A stretch of 64,000 bases of DNA from JBJXHN01 sp046233135. Lineage in GTDB: Bacteria > Pseudomonadota > Alphaproteobacteria > Rhodospirillales > Rhodospirillaceae. A program made the translations under genes and the position numbers. The DNA is taken from positions 62,001-126,000 of the forward strand of contig JBJXHN010000004.1 in the NCBI GenBank assembly GCA_046233135.1, written 5' to 3'. Below the pieces are notes generated by a model. It was not told the origin of the DNA and ran no database searches. It saw nothing but the letters and a program-made list of their open reading frames with translations. Numbering within the stretch: position 1 is the stretch's first letter; each line of letters begins with the position of its first letter. Positions 49,522-59,445 of this stretch are shown here, in pieces.

Positions 49522-49973
49522 TGGCCTCGACGGACGTTCGCGCGGCGATTGTCGCGACACTGGAGAGCGTTCCCGGCATCGGCGTGGTCCACGCCTATGA
49601 GCGCTACGCCAAGAAGGTCGGGGAATTCGCCGCGCTCTATCAGCGCGACGACCTGCTGCTCGGCTGGTACGTGCACCGGCGGGCTGAGCGGACGGCGACC
49701 ATCGGCGTCGGCCACGACACCACCACCACCGAATGGCTGATCACCGGCTATCGGGCGCTGGAAGACGACGTCGCGTCGGCGCTGGCCTTCGACAGCCTGG
49801 TCGACGCCGTCATCGATGCATTTCGGGCCGACCACACGCTCGGCGGCGTTGTCGGGAGCATCGTCGATCCGGACACCAAAGAAGGCCCGGGGCTGATCGA
49901 AAGTCAGCCGGTGATGTTCGCCGGAGTGCTGTGCCACCGCGCGATCCTGCGTCTCGTAACGCGTGTCTACTGA
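49521..49973 (+). CDS. Probable tail terminator protein
   Basis: A 150-residue alpha/beta protein (DVRAAIVATLESVPGIGVVHAYERY, TTEWLITGYRALEDDVASALAFDSLVDAVIDAFRAD). Size, position before the tail tube gene and fold pattern fit the ring protein that stops tail growth and binds the connector. Sequence evidence alone is modest. Confidence 0.6.
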   Translation: MASTDVRAAIVATLESVPGIGVVHAYERYAKKVGEFAALYQRDDLLLGWYVHRRAERTATIGVGHDTTTTEWLITGYRALEDDVASALAFDSLVDAVIDAFRADHTLGGVVGSIVDPDTKEGPGLIESQPVMFAGVLCHRAILRLVTRVY

Positions 49974-49983
49974 GGAGGATGAA

Positions 49984-50139
49984 GTGATTAAGCGCACTGG
50001 CGGATCATACACCCGTGATTCGAAGACCGGCGCCCTGCGGCGCAACACCACCGCATCCCCGACCACCGCACCCCGCCAGCCGGCGCCGGAACCCGCGTCG
50101 GCTGGTGACGGCGCCGTCGACAAGAAGAAGGAAGACTGA
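49984..50139 (+). CDS. Very small phage tail-region protein
   Basis: A 51-residue protein, MIKRTGGSYTRDSKTGALRR then a Thr/Pro/Ala-rich stretch and the end DKKKED. Start is GTG at 49984 with GAGGAGG 6 bases upstream. It lies snugly between the terminator and tube genes, 2 bases before the latter. Comparable short basic proteins stand here in related phages. Function unknown. Confidence 0.6.
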   Translation: MIKRTGGSYTRDSKTGALRRNTTASPTTAPRQPAPEPASAGDGAVDKKKED

Positions 50140-50141
50140 TC

Positions 50142-51071
50142 ATGGCGAAACTCGAACGGCTGCAATGCATCCTGGTCAAGATGAACGCCGGTGCGTACGG
50201 AACCGACGCCGCGCCGGTCGCGGCGAATGCCATGAAGGTCTATGACGTCTCGGTGTCCCCCCTGGAATCCACCACGGTGGATGTCACGCAGGTCAAGCCG
50301 TACCTCGGCTCCGACGACAGCTATCTGGTCAACAAACACAACAAGATCACCTTCAAGCTGCACGCCACCGGTGCCGGCGCCGCCGGGGACGTGCCTCTGT
50401 GGGGGCCTCTGGTCCGTGCCAGCGGGTTTTCGGAGACCATCGATCCCGGTGTGTCCGTGATCTATGAGCCGGTCTCGGAAGGTTTCGAGGATGTCACCCT
50501 CTATTTCTGGCGAGACGAAAAGCTGCGAAAGCTTCAGGGCGCTCGCGGCACCTTCAAGTTCATGAGCGAGGCCAGCAACATTCCTCACTTCGAGTTCTCG
50601 CTGACCGGCCTGTACAGCGGCGTCGCCGCTGTGGCTCGGCCCGATATCGACTTCAGCGGGTGGATCAAGCCGGTTCCGGCCGAACCGCAGAATGTCGGCG
50701 AATTCTCCCTCTACGGGCACACGCCCATCCTCAAAAGCCTGTCTGTCGACCTCGGCGGCGAGACGCCCTATGTCCCGCGCGTCAATCAGGCCCGTGTCGA
50801 TTTCACCGATCGCAAACCCACCGGGGAATGCCTGATCGAGGAGCCATTATTGGCGGACATCGACTACGAAGCGCTTGCCGTCTCTCACGCCTCCGGTGCC
50901 CTCGCGTACCAACATGGCGTCACCGCCGGGAACATCGTCCGCATCGAATGCCCCAATCTCCAACTGGGCAAGCCGTCGGAGAGCGAGTCCGAGGGGGTGG
51001 CCATGCAAACCTTGCCGATTTCGGCCAAGCCGCTGCTCGGCAACGACGAACTCACCATCACCGTAATGTAA
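50142..51071 (+). CDS. Tail tube protein
   Basis: A 309-residue beta-rich protein (VDVTQVKPYLGSDDSYLVNKHNKITFKLHATGAG, GFEDVTLYFWRDEKL, PHFEFSLTGLYSGVA, VNQARVDFTDRKPTGECLIEEP). The alternating hydrophobic strands and the genomic position before the chaperone pair identify it as the siphovirus tail tube. It is longer than simple tube proteins (about 200), so it may carry an extra surface domain. No sheath gene follows, so the tail is non-contractile. Confidence 0.82.
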   Translation: MAKLERLQCILVKMNAGAYGTDAAPVAANAMKVYDVSVSPLESTTVDVTQVKPYLGSDDSYLVNKHNKITFKLHATGAGAAGDVPLWGPLVRASGFSETIDPGVSVIYEPVSEGFEDVTLYFWRDEKLRKLQGARGTFKFMSEASNIPHFEFSLTGLYSGVAAVARPDIDFSGWIKPVPAEPQNVGEFSLYGHTPILKSLSVDLGGETPYVPRVNQARVDFTDRKPTGECLIEEPLLADIDYEALAVSHASGALAYQHGVTAGNIVRIECPNLQLGKPSESESEGVAMQTLPISAKPLLGNDELTITVM

Positions 51072-51114
51072 GCGGGCGTCTGTACCGCTAAACTGTTGAA
51101 AAGAGGAAAAGACA

Positions 51115-51471
51115 ATGGCTCTCGCATTCGAAATTGTCGACGAACGCCTCATGACCGTGCCGGTCACGGCGAAAAAGCCCAAAGAGAATGGCGGCACGAT
51201 TGTTCAGAAGTTCAAGGTGACCTTTGTGATGCTCGACCGCGAAGAGCATAAGGCGCTGATCGACAAGTGTCAGTCTGGTGACGCTACCGACCTCGATGTG
51301 ATGCGGGAAACGGTCAGAGGCTGGACCGACGTCGTCGACCCGGCCACGAACGAGCCCGTGCCGTGGAGTGACGATCTGGCACAGCAGATTCACCAGAGAC
51401 TGCCGTGGCTGTCGTACGCAATATCAATGGCTTACATCAACGCCTGGGGAACGGGCATCGAAAAAAACTAA
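51115..51471 (+). CDS. Tail assembly chaperone, short form
   Basis: A 118-residue protein, helical and basic/acidic mixed (LMTVPVTAKKPKENGGTIVQKFKVTFVMLDREEHKALIDKC, LPWLSYAISMAYINAWG). It lies between tube and tape measure genes, like lambda gpG. A slippery sequence sits directly before its stop codon, so part of the ribosomes should extend it into the next frame. Confidence 0.82.
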   Translation: MALAFEIVDERLMTVPVTAKKPKENGGTIVQKFKVTFVMLDREEHKALIDKCQSGDATDLDVMRETVRGWTDVVDPATNEPVPWSDDLAQQIHQRLPWLSYAISMAYINAWGTGIEKN

Positions 51472-51884
51472 GGGCCGCCGTCCGGGCCTGGGCCAGTCCG
51501 GCGCCCCCACCCCAGGCCTCCGCCGCCGTCGCTGATCAGCTGGCGGAGCTGGGGGCACCAGACGAAGTCGTGGCGGCGGAGACTGCTGCGGCGGAGACAG
51601 CTAAAGCTACGGTGCAGCTCTGGCAGGAGAACCTTGATGTCTGGCGTCTGTTCGTTGCCTTGCGAACGCAATGGCGGCACGCCGGCTTCGGCGCCAAGAC
51701 TGGCCTCGACTACAGCGCCATCAAACCCACCGCCGGTCTGATCCGGATCAAGGTCACCGCCAAAATGTTCCGCCTGCTTCAGGCCGCAGAAGACGAAGCC
51801 CTGTCAGCCTGGGCGGACGAGGCAGCTCAAAAGAAAGGCACGAAATCAGGTGGCCCTCGCCCTCTCCATCAAATTCGACGCTGA
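51115..51884 (+). CDS. Tail assembly chaperone, -1 frameshift fusion form
   Basis: Slippage by -1 at the A-AAA-AAC heptamer (51,462-51,468) joins 118 codons of the first frame to 138 of the second, giving about 256 residues. The second part continues LRAAVRAWASPAPPP, then NLDVWRLFVALRTQWRHAG and GLDYSAIKPTAGLIRIKV, which resembles DUF1799, a usual tail-chaperone extension. The second frame has no good own start. Lambda's G/GT pair works the same way: both forms load the tape measure and are absent from the virion. Confidence 0.82.
51462..51468 (+). promoter_or_regulatory. -1 ribosomal frameshift slippery heptamer
   Basis: A_AAA_AAC in frame, directly followed by the TAA stop. A GGCCTGGG/CCCAGGCC stem (51,485-51,492 with 51,511-51,518) lies 16 bases downstream and could stimulate slippage, though that spacer is longer than the usual 5-9. 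Confidence 0.8.
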
Positions 51885-54800
51885 CGGCGACGGCCTGACA
51901 AAGGCCGCCAAGACCGCCAAGCGTGACTTTGAGAGCGTGGGTCAGGCCGCCAATGATTCCGCGAACGCCGCCCAGGCCGCCGGAACACAAACTGGTGCGG
52001 CGGCCGACCGGATGGCGACGGCCATGGAGTCTGTCGCCGCCACGGCCAGTCGCGATCTTGACGTTATTGCCAAAGTCGCGAATGAGGCCAGCGCCGCAGT
52101 ATCGAGCGTGGCTGATGCCTACACAGCAACGCTACGTGAAATGGGTGCCGCCGCTGCTCAATTCGCCGGTGCCGCCCTGGCCGTCGCCAAAAACGCTGCG
52201 TCTGCCGATGCCGCCTGGACGGCGCTTGAATTCACAGTCGCTGCCAGTCGCGGTGGCATATCGGGCATTAAAAAGGAGATCGCGGAAACAGTTGTTGAGA
52301 CAAGGCTGTTCGGGAGGGAGGCAGAAAAGGCCGGTCAGGCGTGGTCGATGGCCTCCCGTGCCGCAGCCGGCGTCGGTATATCATTGTCGGTGGCCTCTTT
52401 TATTGCCAGATCGCAAGAATATGTGACGGCGTCAAATGCGATCCGCTCCGCCGCCAACGATAATGCTGCTGCCGTTGAGGAGTCGCTATACCGCATCGCG
52501 CAGGCCTCGACCACGTCCTACACCGGTTTGGCGTCGCTGACCAGGTCACTATCCAACCTGCCCGGCGGTATGCGCGAAACCATGGACGTGGTCGAGGCGA
52601 CGGCTCTCGCCATGGCCACGGTACCGGTCAATGGTGCGGCGGCTTCGGCCGCGATCATCCAGTTCACCCAAGCCATGCAAAGTGGGGTGATGCGCGGTGA
52701 CGAATTTAACTCGGTCATGGAACAAGCGCCCGGTCTTGCCGATGCTTTGGCCAAAGGCCTCGGCGTCACGCGCGGAGAGCTGCGCGGCATGGCGCAGGAT
52801 GGCCAGCTAACCGCCAGGGCGGTATCCTCGGCGTTACGATCTGTGCTGCCGGACCTGCGGGAGCTAGGTCAGGCGATGGAGAAGACTCTATCGCAGAGTG
52901 TACAGCAGGCGGAAAACGCCCTTGTGGTATTTGCAGGCCGGGTGGACCAGCGGGCCGGCGGGTCGGCGGAAATCGCCGATGTCTTGGAAGATGTCACCAA
53001 GCGCCTGGAAAGCATCGGCACGCAAAATGCGGCGGTGACGATCCTTGAGCGTGTCGCGCGTGTCGCCGGCCTGGCTGCCGACGCCGCGTTCGTGTTGGCC
53101 GATAACATCGGCCTCATCGTTGGCGCCTGGGCGGCATGGTCGGCCTTGAAGGCTGTCGCCGGCATGGTCTTGTTCCGCCGTAGTCTGGTAACCGGTGCCG
53201 TGGCCATGAACGCCCTGGCCGGAGCCACGATGCGCTCGGGCCGCGTGATGGAAGCGACGCTGACGGCAGCTGGCATGTCGGCGGCCAGGGCGCAAGCGCA
53301 GGTCGCGCAGCTGCAAGCAACCATGTCTAGCGGGTTCACGCGCGGCGTTGGCGCCCTTGGCCTTGCGGCACATTTCGGCGTCTCACCGCTGACAATCTTC
53401 ACGACGGCCTTGTCGGCTGTCGGCGCTGCCTGGGCACTGTATTCCTCCCGCGTCACGCGGGCGCAAGCCGCTTCGGAGAGCGCTGCCAAAGCGCAAGAGA
53501 CGCTGCGCGAGTCTGTTTCGGCACAGGCGGTATCGGTCGAAGAATTGATCTCGGCCTATCGCGACCTGTCCGACAGTCAGCGTGAGGTCGAAGCCTTTAA
53601 ACTGTCGGCTGCATTGGCCGATATGACCGCAGCGGCCGAGATCAGCAAGCGGGCGTTGGCCGAAGCCTTTGACCTGTCGTCTCTGGACTTTCCGAATGAC
53701 CGAGGCCAGGGTCTTCGTCTGGCCCAGGAATTCGAAGCTCTGTCGAAGTCGCTCGCCACCGGGAAGCGCGATCTCGGAACCTGGAATCAAGACATGCGGG
53801 CTTTCGCCGACGCTGTCGGCGGCGAAACCCGGGAAAAGATCCTCGGTCTGATAGACGCAAACCGCAATCTTGTGCTGTCTCAGGCACCGATCGCCGGCCA
53901 GCTCGAAGAGTTGCAGATGCGGTATCGGCTGCTGGAAAACCCGACCGATGCGGTAGCCCTGGCCTTTTTCCGCATGCGCGACGCCGCCAATCAAGTGCAG
54001 GCGGCCACGCTCACGTTGAGCGATATGGATGACGGTCTGGCGCGTTTCGTCGATAAGGCGGCGGGCGCGGCCGACGCGGCGCCGGCCCTGCGAGACCTTG
54101 CGGCGGCAATGCGCGAGCTTGAGGCAACGGCCATCATGGTCAAAGCCGCCGACCTGTTCGCGGGCGGCGGCATTACCCAGGCTCAGGTCGAAGCCATTGC
54201 CGTGGCTGTACAGACGTACGCTGCGCAAGGCGAGAAAGCTTTCAAGGCCACAAATACTCTTGCGAATGCCTTTGAAAATAAGCGCGCCAAGCTTATGGAC
54301 GTCGTGCTTGGTTATGTGGAGGCGAATGACGCCGCGAAGAAATATTACGAGACGATAACCAGTGGCGGTAAAGGCCTGTCGGCCGCGCAGATCAAAGAGC
54401 TGGCATCCTTGCGCGACCTCGGCGATGCGCTCAAGGCTGCCGAAAAATCCGCCGGCCAGCTGACGTCGGCCATGGCCGGCGTCGCCAACGACAATATGGA
54501 CAGCAGTCTCCGCAATCTGCTGGATCTGTCTCAGGCCGCCATCGCCTACGCCGCCGACATCGAAACCGCCACCGCCGCCCTGGAGGCCACGACGCTCGGC
54601 AGCGCCGAGCATGAGGCGGTGACGCTGGCTCTGACGGATGCGCAAGATCAGCTGACCGCCGCGCAGGCTGCCTACACCAAAGGCGTCGACGCGGTCTCGG
54701 CCTCTGTCGAGGCCGAGATCACCAATCAAGAGACCGCCAATCGCATCGCCGAGTTGCGGCGGGCCGGATACGCGGATTCTTCCCGCGAAATCAAGGCACT

Positions 54801-57800
54801 CGTGGCGGCACAGGAACTGGCGGCGCTCGCCACCGAACGCGAGATCACCCTGGCAGCGCTGGCGCGGCAAGCCGATGGCCTGGAAGGTGCGGCGCGCACC
54901 AAGCGGTTGGCAGAGATTGCCGCGCTGACAGAGCAGTACGAGACGCTCTGGGCGGTGCGGAAAAAATCAATTGAAATAAAGGCTGAAGATCAAGATTGGA
55001 CGCAGGGTGCCTTGGCCGCCCTAAAAGATTACGAAGGTCGCGCCCTCGATGTTGCCGGCAATATTAAAAGCGGCATGCTCAGCGTGTTCGATAGCTGGGC
55101 CAAATCATTGGCTGATTTTGTCATCGAGTTTGACTTCTCGATGGACTCCGTTACCAATCTCTTTCGAGCGTTTGCCGATGCGGTCATTGCCGAACTGGTC
55201 AAGATCGCCGCCCAGGCCGCCGTGATGGGCGTGGTCGCGCTGATCGGCCGAGCCTTTAGCGGCTTTTTTGCTGAAGGCGGTGAAATCACCGGCCCCGGCG
55301 GCCCGCGCGAAGACAAGGTGCTCATTGCCGCGTCGGCCGGTGAGTACGTTGTCAACGCTGCGGCGTACGGCCAGCACCGTGATCTGGTGCGTGCCATCAA
55401 CGACAATGATCAGGCCGCCGTTGCCGCTGCTGCTGCGCCTTATGCCACCAGGGAAGCGGTCAACGATAATGCCGAGCGGTGGGGTGCCCGGCCGATCCGT
55501 CCACTTGGCCGGCGCGACGCAGTGGCCCTCTACTACACCAATGGCGCGGCCGCTCTTGACTATCGCCCGACGATGGATCAGCCCGAGCCGACGACGGCGG
55601 CGCTGGTGCAGGCGCTGCTGGCTGACAATGAGGTCGCGATATCGGCCGCCTCGGTCGATTATTTGCGCGCGCGGACCGCCGATCCGCGCGACACCGTCGT
55701 GGCTCACCTGATGCCCGCCGAGGTCGAGGTGTTGGAGGCGCTCGGCGGCGGCGGCGCGCTCAACCCGGTGACCGGCCTGCGGCAGTATGCAGCGGATCTC
55801 GGCGGCTTCGACGGCTCGCCGGAGATGGGTGCTGACCGGGAGCCCTACGGTACGGACACGCGCGGCGATTTCGGAGGCTGGGGCGGTGCCGGCGCAGGGC
55901 AGGCCACCGGCAACCCGGTGCCTCTTGGCCCGTGGGCGCCGGGTTGGCGATACTCACCTGAGATGGTCAGGGCCATTGTTTTTGCCCAGCCTCCGACCGT
56001 CCGGCCATCCATCCGGTACGATCTATACGGCCAGCCATACGTAAATACACGCACGCTCCTCAACCCATTCGGGCAGCGGCGCAGCCTGCATATGACGCCG
56101 GAGCTGACGGCGGAGATGGCGCGGCGCAGTTTCCAAGATCGTCGGCTAGGACAAAGCAATAGACGAGGCGATCTTGAGCGAGCGGAAATACTCGAACATG
56201 GTGTGCTCGCCACAACAAATTTTTTCGATCGCGTCGGAGCCCACGTCCAGGATGCGGTCAATATTGACGGTGATTTCACGAAGTCGGATATTTTTGTTGG
56301 GTTGGCCACGGGCCTTGCCGGCCTGGTCGGCGGCGTGCTCGGCGGGCCGCTGGGCGCTGCCGCAGCCTCCTTTGGCGTGCAGACAGCCTTGGACGCTTAT
56401 ACCGGCACGCCGCTCGACGAAGCCGTGGTCGGCGGCCTCGGCGCCGCCTCTGGTGTGCCGGGCATGGCCACCATTGGCAAGGAGGTGTTTGGCCTTGCAA
56501 AATCGGCCATCACCGAAGGGTCACGCCGGGGCGGAACCCGATCACTCGCGCAGGATCTGAGCAGCCTGGTTGGCCTCGACAATCCCACGCGGACTCATGG
56601 CGATCTGTCGGGAGAGGACGGCTGGCGGACGCGGGAGGTCAGCGCTGAAGCCCGTGAAGTTCTCCCAGAATGGATTACCGCCCTCGGTCAGGCCGAGGCC
56701 GTAGGGACTTTTGACGGCGGCTTCGGCGAGATTGGCGGCATGTACACCGCCGCCATCGACGACGTGCTGGCCAGTCACGATCTGCTGTCGCCTGCCGACA
56801 TGCGCGACGCGTCGGCCGCGATCCGCGATGCCATCGATCTCGATGCGTGGCGCGCCGGAGCTGGCGGAGACATGGAGCGCTGGCTCGCGGCCATGGAGAC
56901 AGGCGCGCCGACGCTGGTCATTCGCAACGGCATGAGCGGCCTGTCTGAAGAGCATGCCGATCCGTACATACAGGCGCTGGAAGACATCAACTGGCTGGAC
57001 TCGGCAAACATCCGCGCCAATGCCGCCGAGGTGGAGGGCATCGACACTGCCGGTCTGGCGGATGGAGAGCGTGACGCCGTGGCCGGCTACGTCGGCGCCA
57101 TGCGCGAGCTGGCCGACATGGCCGACACGGCGGCCGGCGCCACGGGGGGTCTGACGGGCGCCACCGCCGAGATGACCGCAGAGATGCAGGCCGCGCAGCA
57201 GGCTGCACAACAGGCCGCCGACGCCGCGCAGGCCAATGCCTATGCCGATCAGTACGCCTACGCCGCGCCATGGATGGACGCCGCCACCCAAGTGCGGCGG
57301 CAGGGCCGCGACGAGGTGTCCGCCTACGTCTCCTGGCTGCGGGAGCAGATTGCCGCAGCCCCCCAATCTGAGCTTGCACGACACGGCGGCCGCATCGCCT
57401 TGGAGCGGCTGGCCGGCGTGGACATCATGCAGGAGCCGCTGTCAGACCTTGAGCAACGTCTTGAGGCGGCGCGCGGCCACTACATGGAGCTGGCCGACGC
57501 CATCACGGCTTTCGCCGGAGACGCACAGATTGCGCTCGACGCTCTCTCCCGGGCCGAAGACGCCCTGAGGCAAGAGTTTGTGGGGGGCCTCGACGCGGCC
57601 TTTGGGCTTTTGTCCGAGCGTCAATTTGCCGATCAGGCAGCCGCTCTGACGGCGCAGCGCGACAGCAGCCTCCGCATCGGCAGCGCGCTGGGCGTCGACG
57701 ATAGCGAGGTGCTTGATCGCTACAATCAGGCGATGGCCGGGTTGCTCGGCCAGTTCGACGAGGCATGGCGCGCGGTCGTCGATGGATCCTATGCTGTCGG

Positions 57801-59445
57801 AGAGTTCACGGCCGCGCTTGACCAGTTGCACACCTTGCGTGATCAGGCTGAGGCTGTGGGCATCTCCGCCGATGATGCGGCCATCAGGCTGTCGGCCGCG
57901 ATCACCACCTTGCAAGGACAGTTTACCGAGCAACTGCAACTTGAGCTTGGTCTTGCCGAGCCGGCCGGGGAGTGGGCCACCCGGGCGCAAGAGCTGGCCG
58001 CCTACGAGGCCATGGTCACCGCCGAGATCCGGCAGGTCGGCACATCGGTGCTGTGGGTGGCCGACCAGTTCACGGCGGCTCGCCGCCAGCTGGCCGATGA
58101 CTTCCGCGAGGAGGTCGGCGACGCCCTAAACCCGCCTGATGCCCTCGGTGACTATGCCGCCGCCATGGAGCGGCTGAATGCCACCTACCGCGCTTTGATT
58201 CCGGAAGCAGAGGCCCTTGGCGTGTCCTTCGACTGGCTGACGCAACAGCGCGACGCCGGTGTCACGGCCTTGCGCGCACGCTTGTCTCGCGAGGTATCGG
58301 AGCAGATCGCGCAGCTCGAAGACCCGGCGCGCGCGACAATTGACGCGATCCGCCGCGAGATGGAGGCCTTGCGGGCGGAGGCAAGATCCATCGGCCAGTC
58401 GACCAGCGAGATTGACCGGCTGGAGCAGTTGCGGATTGCGGCGGCGATGGAACAGCAACTGGATACGCTCGCCGGGGCGTTTAATACTCAAAATGCAGAG
58501 GTGGTGTCGTTTGTCGAGCGCATGCGGTCGCTCGGAGAGACCTTACGGGATACATCCGCGCAACTGCGGCTCGACAATAGCCTGTCAACCTTAACGCCGC
58601 TGGAGCGCCTCAACGAGGCGGCGGCAGCGTGGTCATCGACGCAGACGCGGGCGCGCTTGGGAGACATGGACTCCCTGGCCGATCTGTCGCAGGTCTCCCG
58701 AGACTACCTCGCCGCCGCGCAAGGCTACTACGCCTCATCCACCGACTACGCCGATATCTATGCGCGGGTGCAAGACAGCCTGACCGCCAGCGCTGACGTG
58801 GCTGACCGCCATGCCACGACGGCGGCAGATCAGCTCGACGTGGCGCGGCAGCAGTTGCGGGCGCTGGGGATTGCCAATAGTCAGTTATCGGCGCTAGGTG
58901 ATGCAATAAACAACCTCGCAGACCTAAATATATCTGCGCGCAACCAAGAAATCGAAGACGCCATAAACAGCTATGGTGCCGGATTACGCGACAACCCCTA
59001 CAGTATCGGCGGGATGCAGGGGACAAAGACAAATCAAGAAGTGTCTGACTGGTTTTCCCGCGAAGGCTACACAGGGCCGATGGGTGCCGGTGCCGCCCTC
59101 CGGTGGGCGGCTGGTCAAAATAAATTTGACGATTATTTATCCTATATTGGCGTATCCGCTTTCGCGGGCGGCGGTCTCGCCGCGCCGGGGGTTGCTCTCG
59201 TTGGCGAAGAGGGGCCGGAGCTGGTGCGCTTTGCGCAGCCGGCGCATGTCTACACCGCGCAGCAGACGCGGGCGCTGCTCTCGACGCCGGCACCGGCCGA
59301 GCCGGTGGTGGTGCACGTCGACAATGCGCAGGTGGTGCAGCAGCTGATGGTCCTCACGGAGGTGGTGCAGCGGCTCGATCAGCGCATGGAAGATATCGGC
59401 GATGATGTGGCGGAGCTGCGGTCACAGGGAGGACGCGCGGCATGA
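51850..59445 (+). CDS. Tail tape measure protein, very long
   Basis: A 2,531-residue protein that sets tail length and is chaperoned during assembly. The N-terminal part has the tape-measure domain (SLSNLPGGMRETMDVVEATALAMATV, IQFTQAMQSGVMRGDEFNSVMEQAPGLADALAKGLGVTRGELR). Hydrophobic segments occur near 415-450 and 1,485-1,520. A C-terminus-like motif (FFAEGGEITGPGGPREDKVLIAASAGEYVVNAAA) appears already near residue 1,138, and a second one (FAGGGLAAPGVALVGEEGPELVRFAQPAHVYTAQQ) near 2,437. Between them are long Ala/Glu-rich helices. GTG at 51850 overlaps the chaperone by 35 bases. Confidence 0.92.
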   Translation: MALALSIKFDADGDGLTKAAKTAKRDFESVGQAANDSANAAQAAGTQTGAAADRMATAMESVAATASRDLDVIAKVANEASAAVSSVADAYTATLREMGAAAAQFAGAALAVAKNAASADAAWTALEFTVAASRGGISGIKKEIAETVVETRLFGREAEKAGQAWSMASRAAAGVGISLSVASFIARSQEYVTASNAIRSAANDNAAAVEESLYRIAQASTTSYTGLASLTRSLSNLPGGMRETMDVVEATALAMATVPVNGAAASAAIIQFTQAMQSGVMRGDEFNSVMEQAPGLADALAKGLGVTRGELRGMAQDGQLTARAVSSALRSVLPDLRELGQAMEKTLSQSVQQAENALVVFAGRVDQRAGGSAEIADVLEDVTKRLESIGTQNAAVTILERVARVAGLAADAAFVLADNIGLIVGAWAAWSALKAVAGMVLFRRSLVTGAVAMNALAGATMRSGRVMEATLTAAGMSAARAQAQVAQLQATMSSGFTRGVGALGLAAHFGVSPLTIFTTALSAVGAAWALYSSRVTRAQAASESAAKAQETLRESVSAQAVSVEELISAYRDLSDSQREVEAFKLSAALADMTAAAEISKRALAEAFDLSSLDFPNDRGQGLRLAQEFEALSKSLATGKRDLGTWNQDMRAFADAVGGETREKILGLIDANRNLVLSQAPIAGQLEELQMRYRLLENPTDAVALAFFRMRDAANQVQAATLTLSDMDDGLARFVDKAAGAADAAPALRDLAAAMRELEATAIMVKAADLFAGGGITQAQVEAIAVAVQTYAAQGEKAFKATNTLANAFENKRAKLMDVVLGYVEANDAAKKYYETITSGGKGLSAAQIKELASLRDLGDALKAAEKSAGQLTSAMAGVANDNMDSSLRNLLDLSQAAIAYAADIETATAALEATTLGSAEHEAVTLALTDAQDQLTAAQAAYTKGVDAVSASVEAEITNQETANRIAELRRAGYADSSREIKALVAAQELAALATEREITLAALARQADGLEGAARTKRLAEIAALTEQYETLWAVRKKSIEIKAEDQDWTQGALAALKDYEGRALDVAGNIKSGMLSVFDSWAKSLADFVIEFDFSMDSVTNLFRAFADAVIAELVKIAAQAAVMGVVALIGRAFSGFFAEGGEITGPGGPREDKVLIAASAGEYVVNAAAYGQHRDLVRAINDNDQAAVAAAAAPYATREAVNDNAERWGARPIRPLGRRDAVALYYTNGAAALDYRPTMDQPEPTTAALVQALLADNEVAISAASVDYLRARTADPRDTVVAHLMPAEVEVLEALGGGGALNPVTGLRQYAADLGGFDGSPEMGADREPYGTDTRGDFGGWGGAGAGQATGNPVPLGPWAPGWRYSPEMVRAIVFAQPPTVRPSIRYDLYGQPYVNTRTLLNPFGQRRSLHMTPELTAEMARRSFQDRRLGQSNRRGDLERAEILEHGVLATTNFFDRVGAHVQDAVNIDGDFTKSDIFVGLATGLAGLVGGVLGGPLGAAAASFGVQTALDAYTGTPLDEAVVGGLGAASGVPGMATIGKEVFGLAKSAITEGSRRGGTRSLAQDLSSLVGLDNPTRTHGDLSGEDGWRTREVSAEAREVLPEWITALGQAEAVGTFDGGFGEIGGMYTAAIDDVLASHDLLSPADMRDASAAIRDAIDLDAWRAGAGGDMERWLAAMETGAPTLVIRNGMSGLSEEHADPYIQALEDINWLDSANIRANAAEVEGIDTAGLADGERDAVAGYVGAMRELADMADTAAGATGGLTGATAEMTAEMQAAQQAAQQAADAAQANAYADQYAYAAPWMDAATQVRRQGRDEVSAYVSWLREQIAAAPQSELARHGGRIALERLAGVDIMQEPLSDLEQRLEAARGHYMELADAITAFAGDAQIALDALSRAEDALRQEFVGGLDAAFGLLSERQFADQAAALTAQRDSSLRIGSALGVDDSEVLDRYNQAMAGLLGQFDEAWRAVVDGSYAVGEFTAALDQLHTLRDQAEAVGISADDAAIRLSAAITTLQGQFTEQLQLELGLAEPAGEWATRAQELAAYEAMVTAEIRQVGTSVLWVADQFTAARRQLADDFREEVGDALNPPDALGDYAAAMERLNATYRALIPEAEALGVSFDWLTQQRDAGVTALRARLSREVSEQIAQLEDPARATIDAIRREMEALRAEARSIGQSTSEIDRLEQLRIAAAMEQQLDTLAGAFNTQNAEVVSFVERMRSLGETLRDTSAQLRLDNSLSTLTPLERLNEAAAAWSSTQTRARLGDMDSLADLSQVSRDYLAAAQGYYASSTDYADIYARVQDSLTASADVADRHATTAADQLDVARQQLRALGIANSQLSALGDAINNLADLNISARNQEIEDAINSYGAGLRDNPYSIGGMQGTKTNQEVSDWFSREGYTGPMGAGAALRWAAGQNKFDDYLSYIGVSAFAGGGLAAPGVALVGEEGPELVRFAQPAHVYTAQQTRALLSTPAPAEPVVVHVDNAQVVQQLMVLTEVVQRLDQRMEDIGDDVAELRSQGGRAA

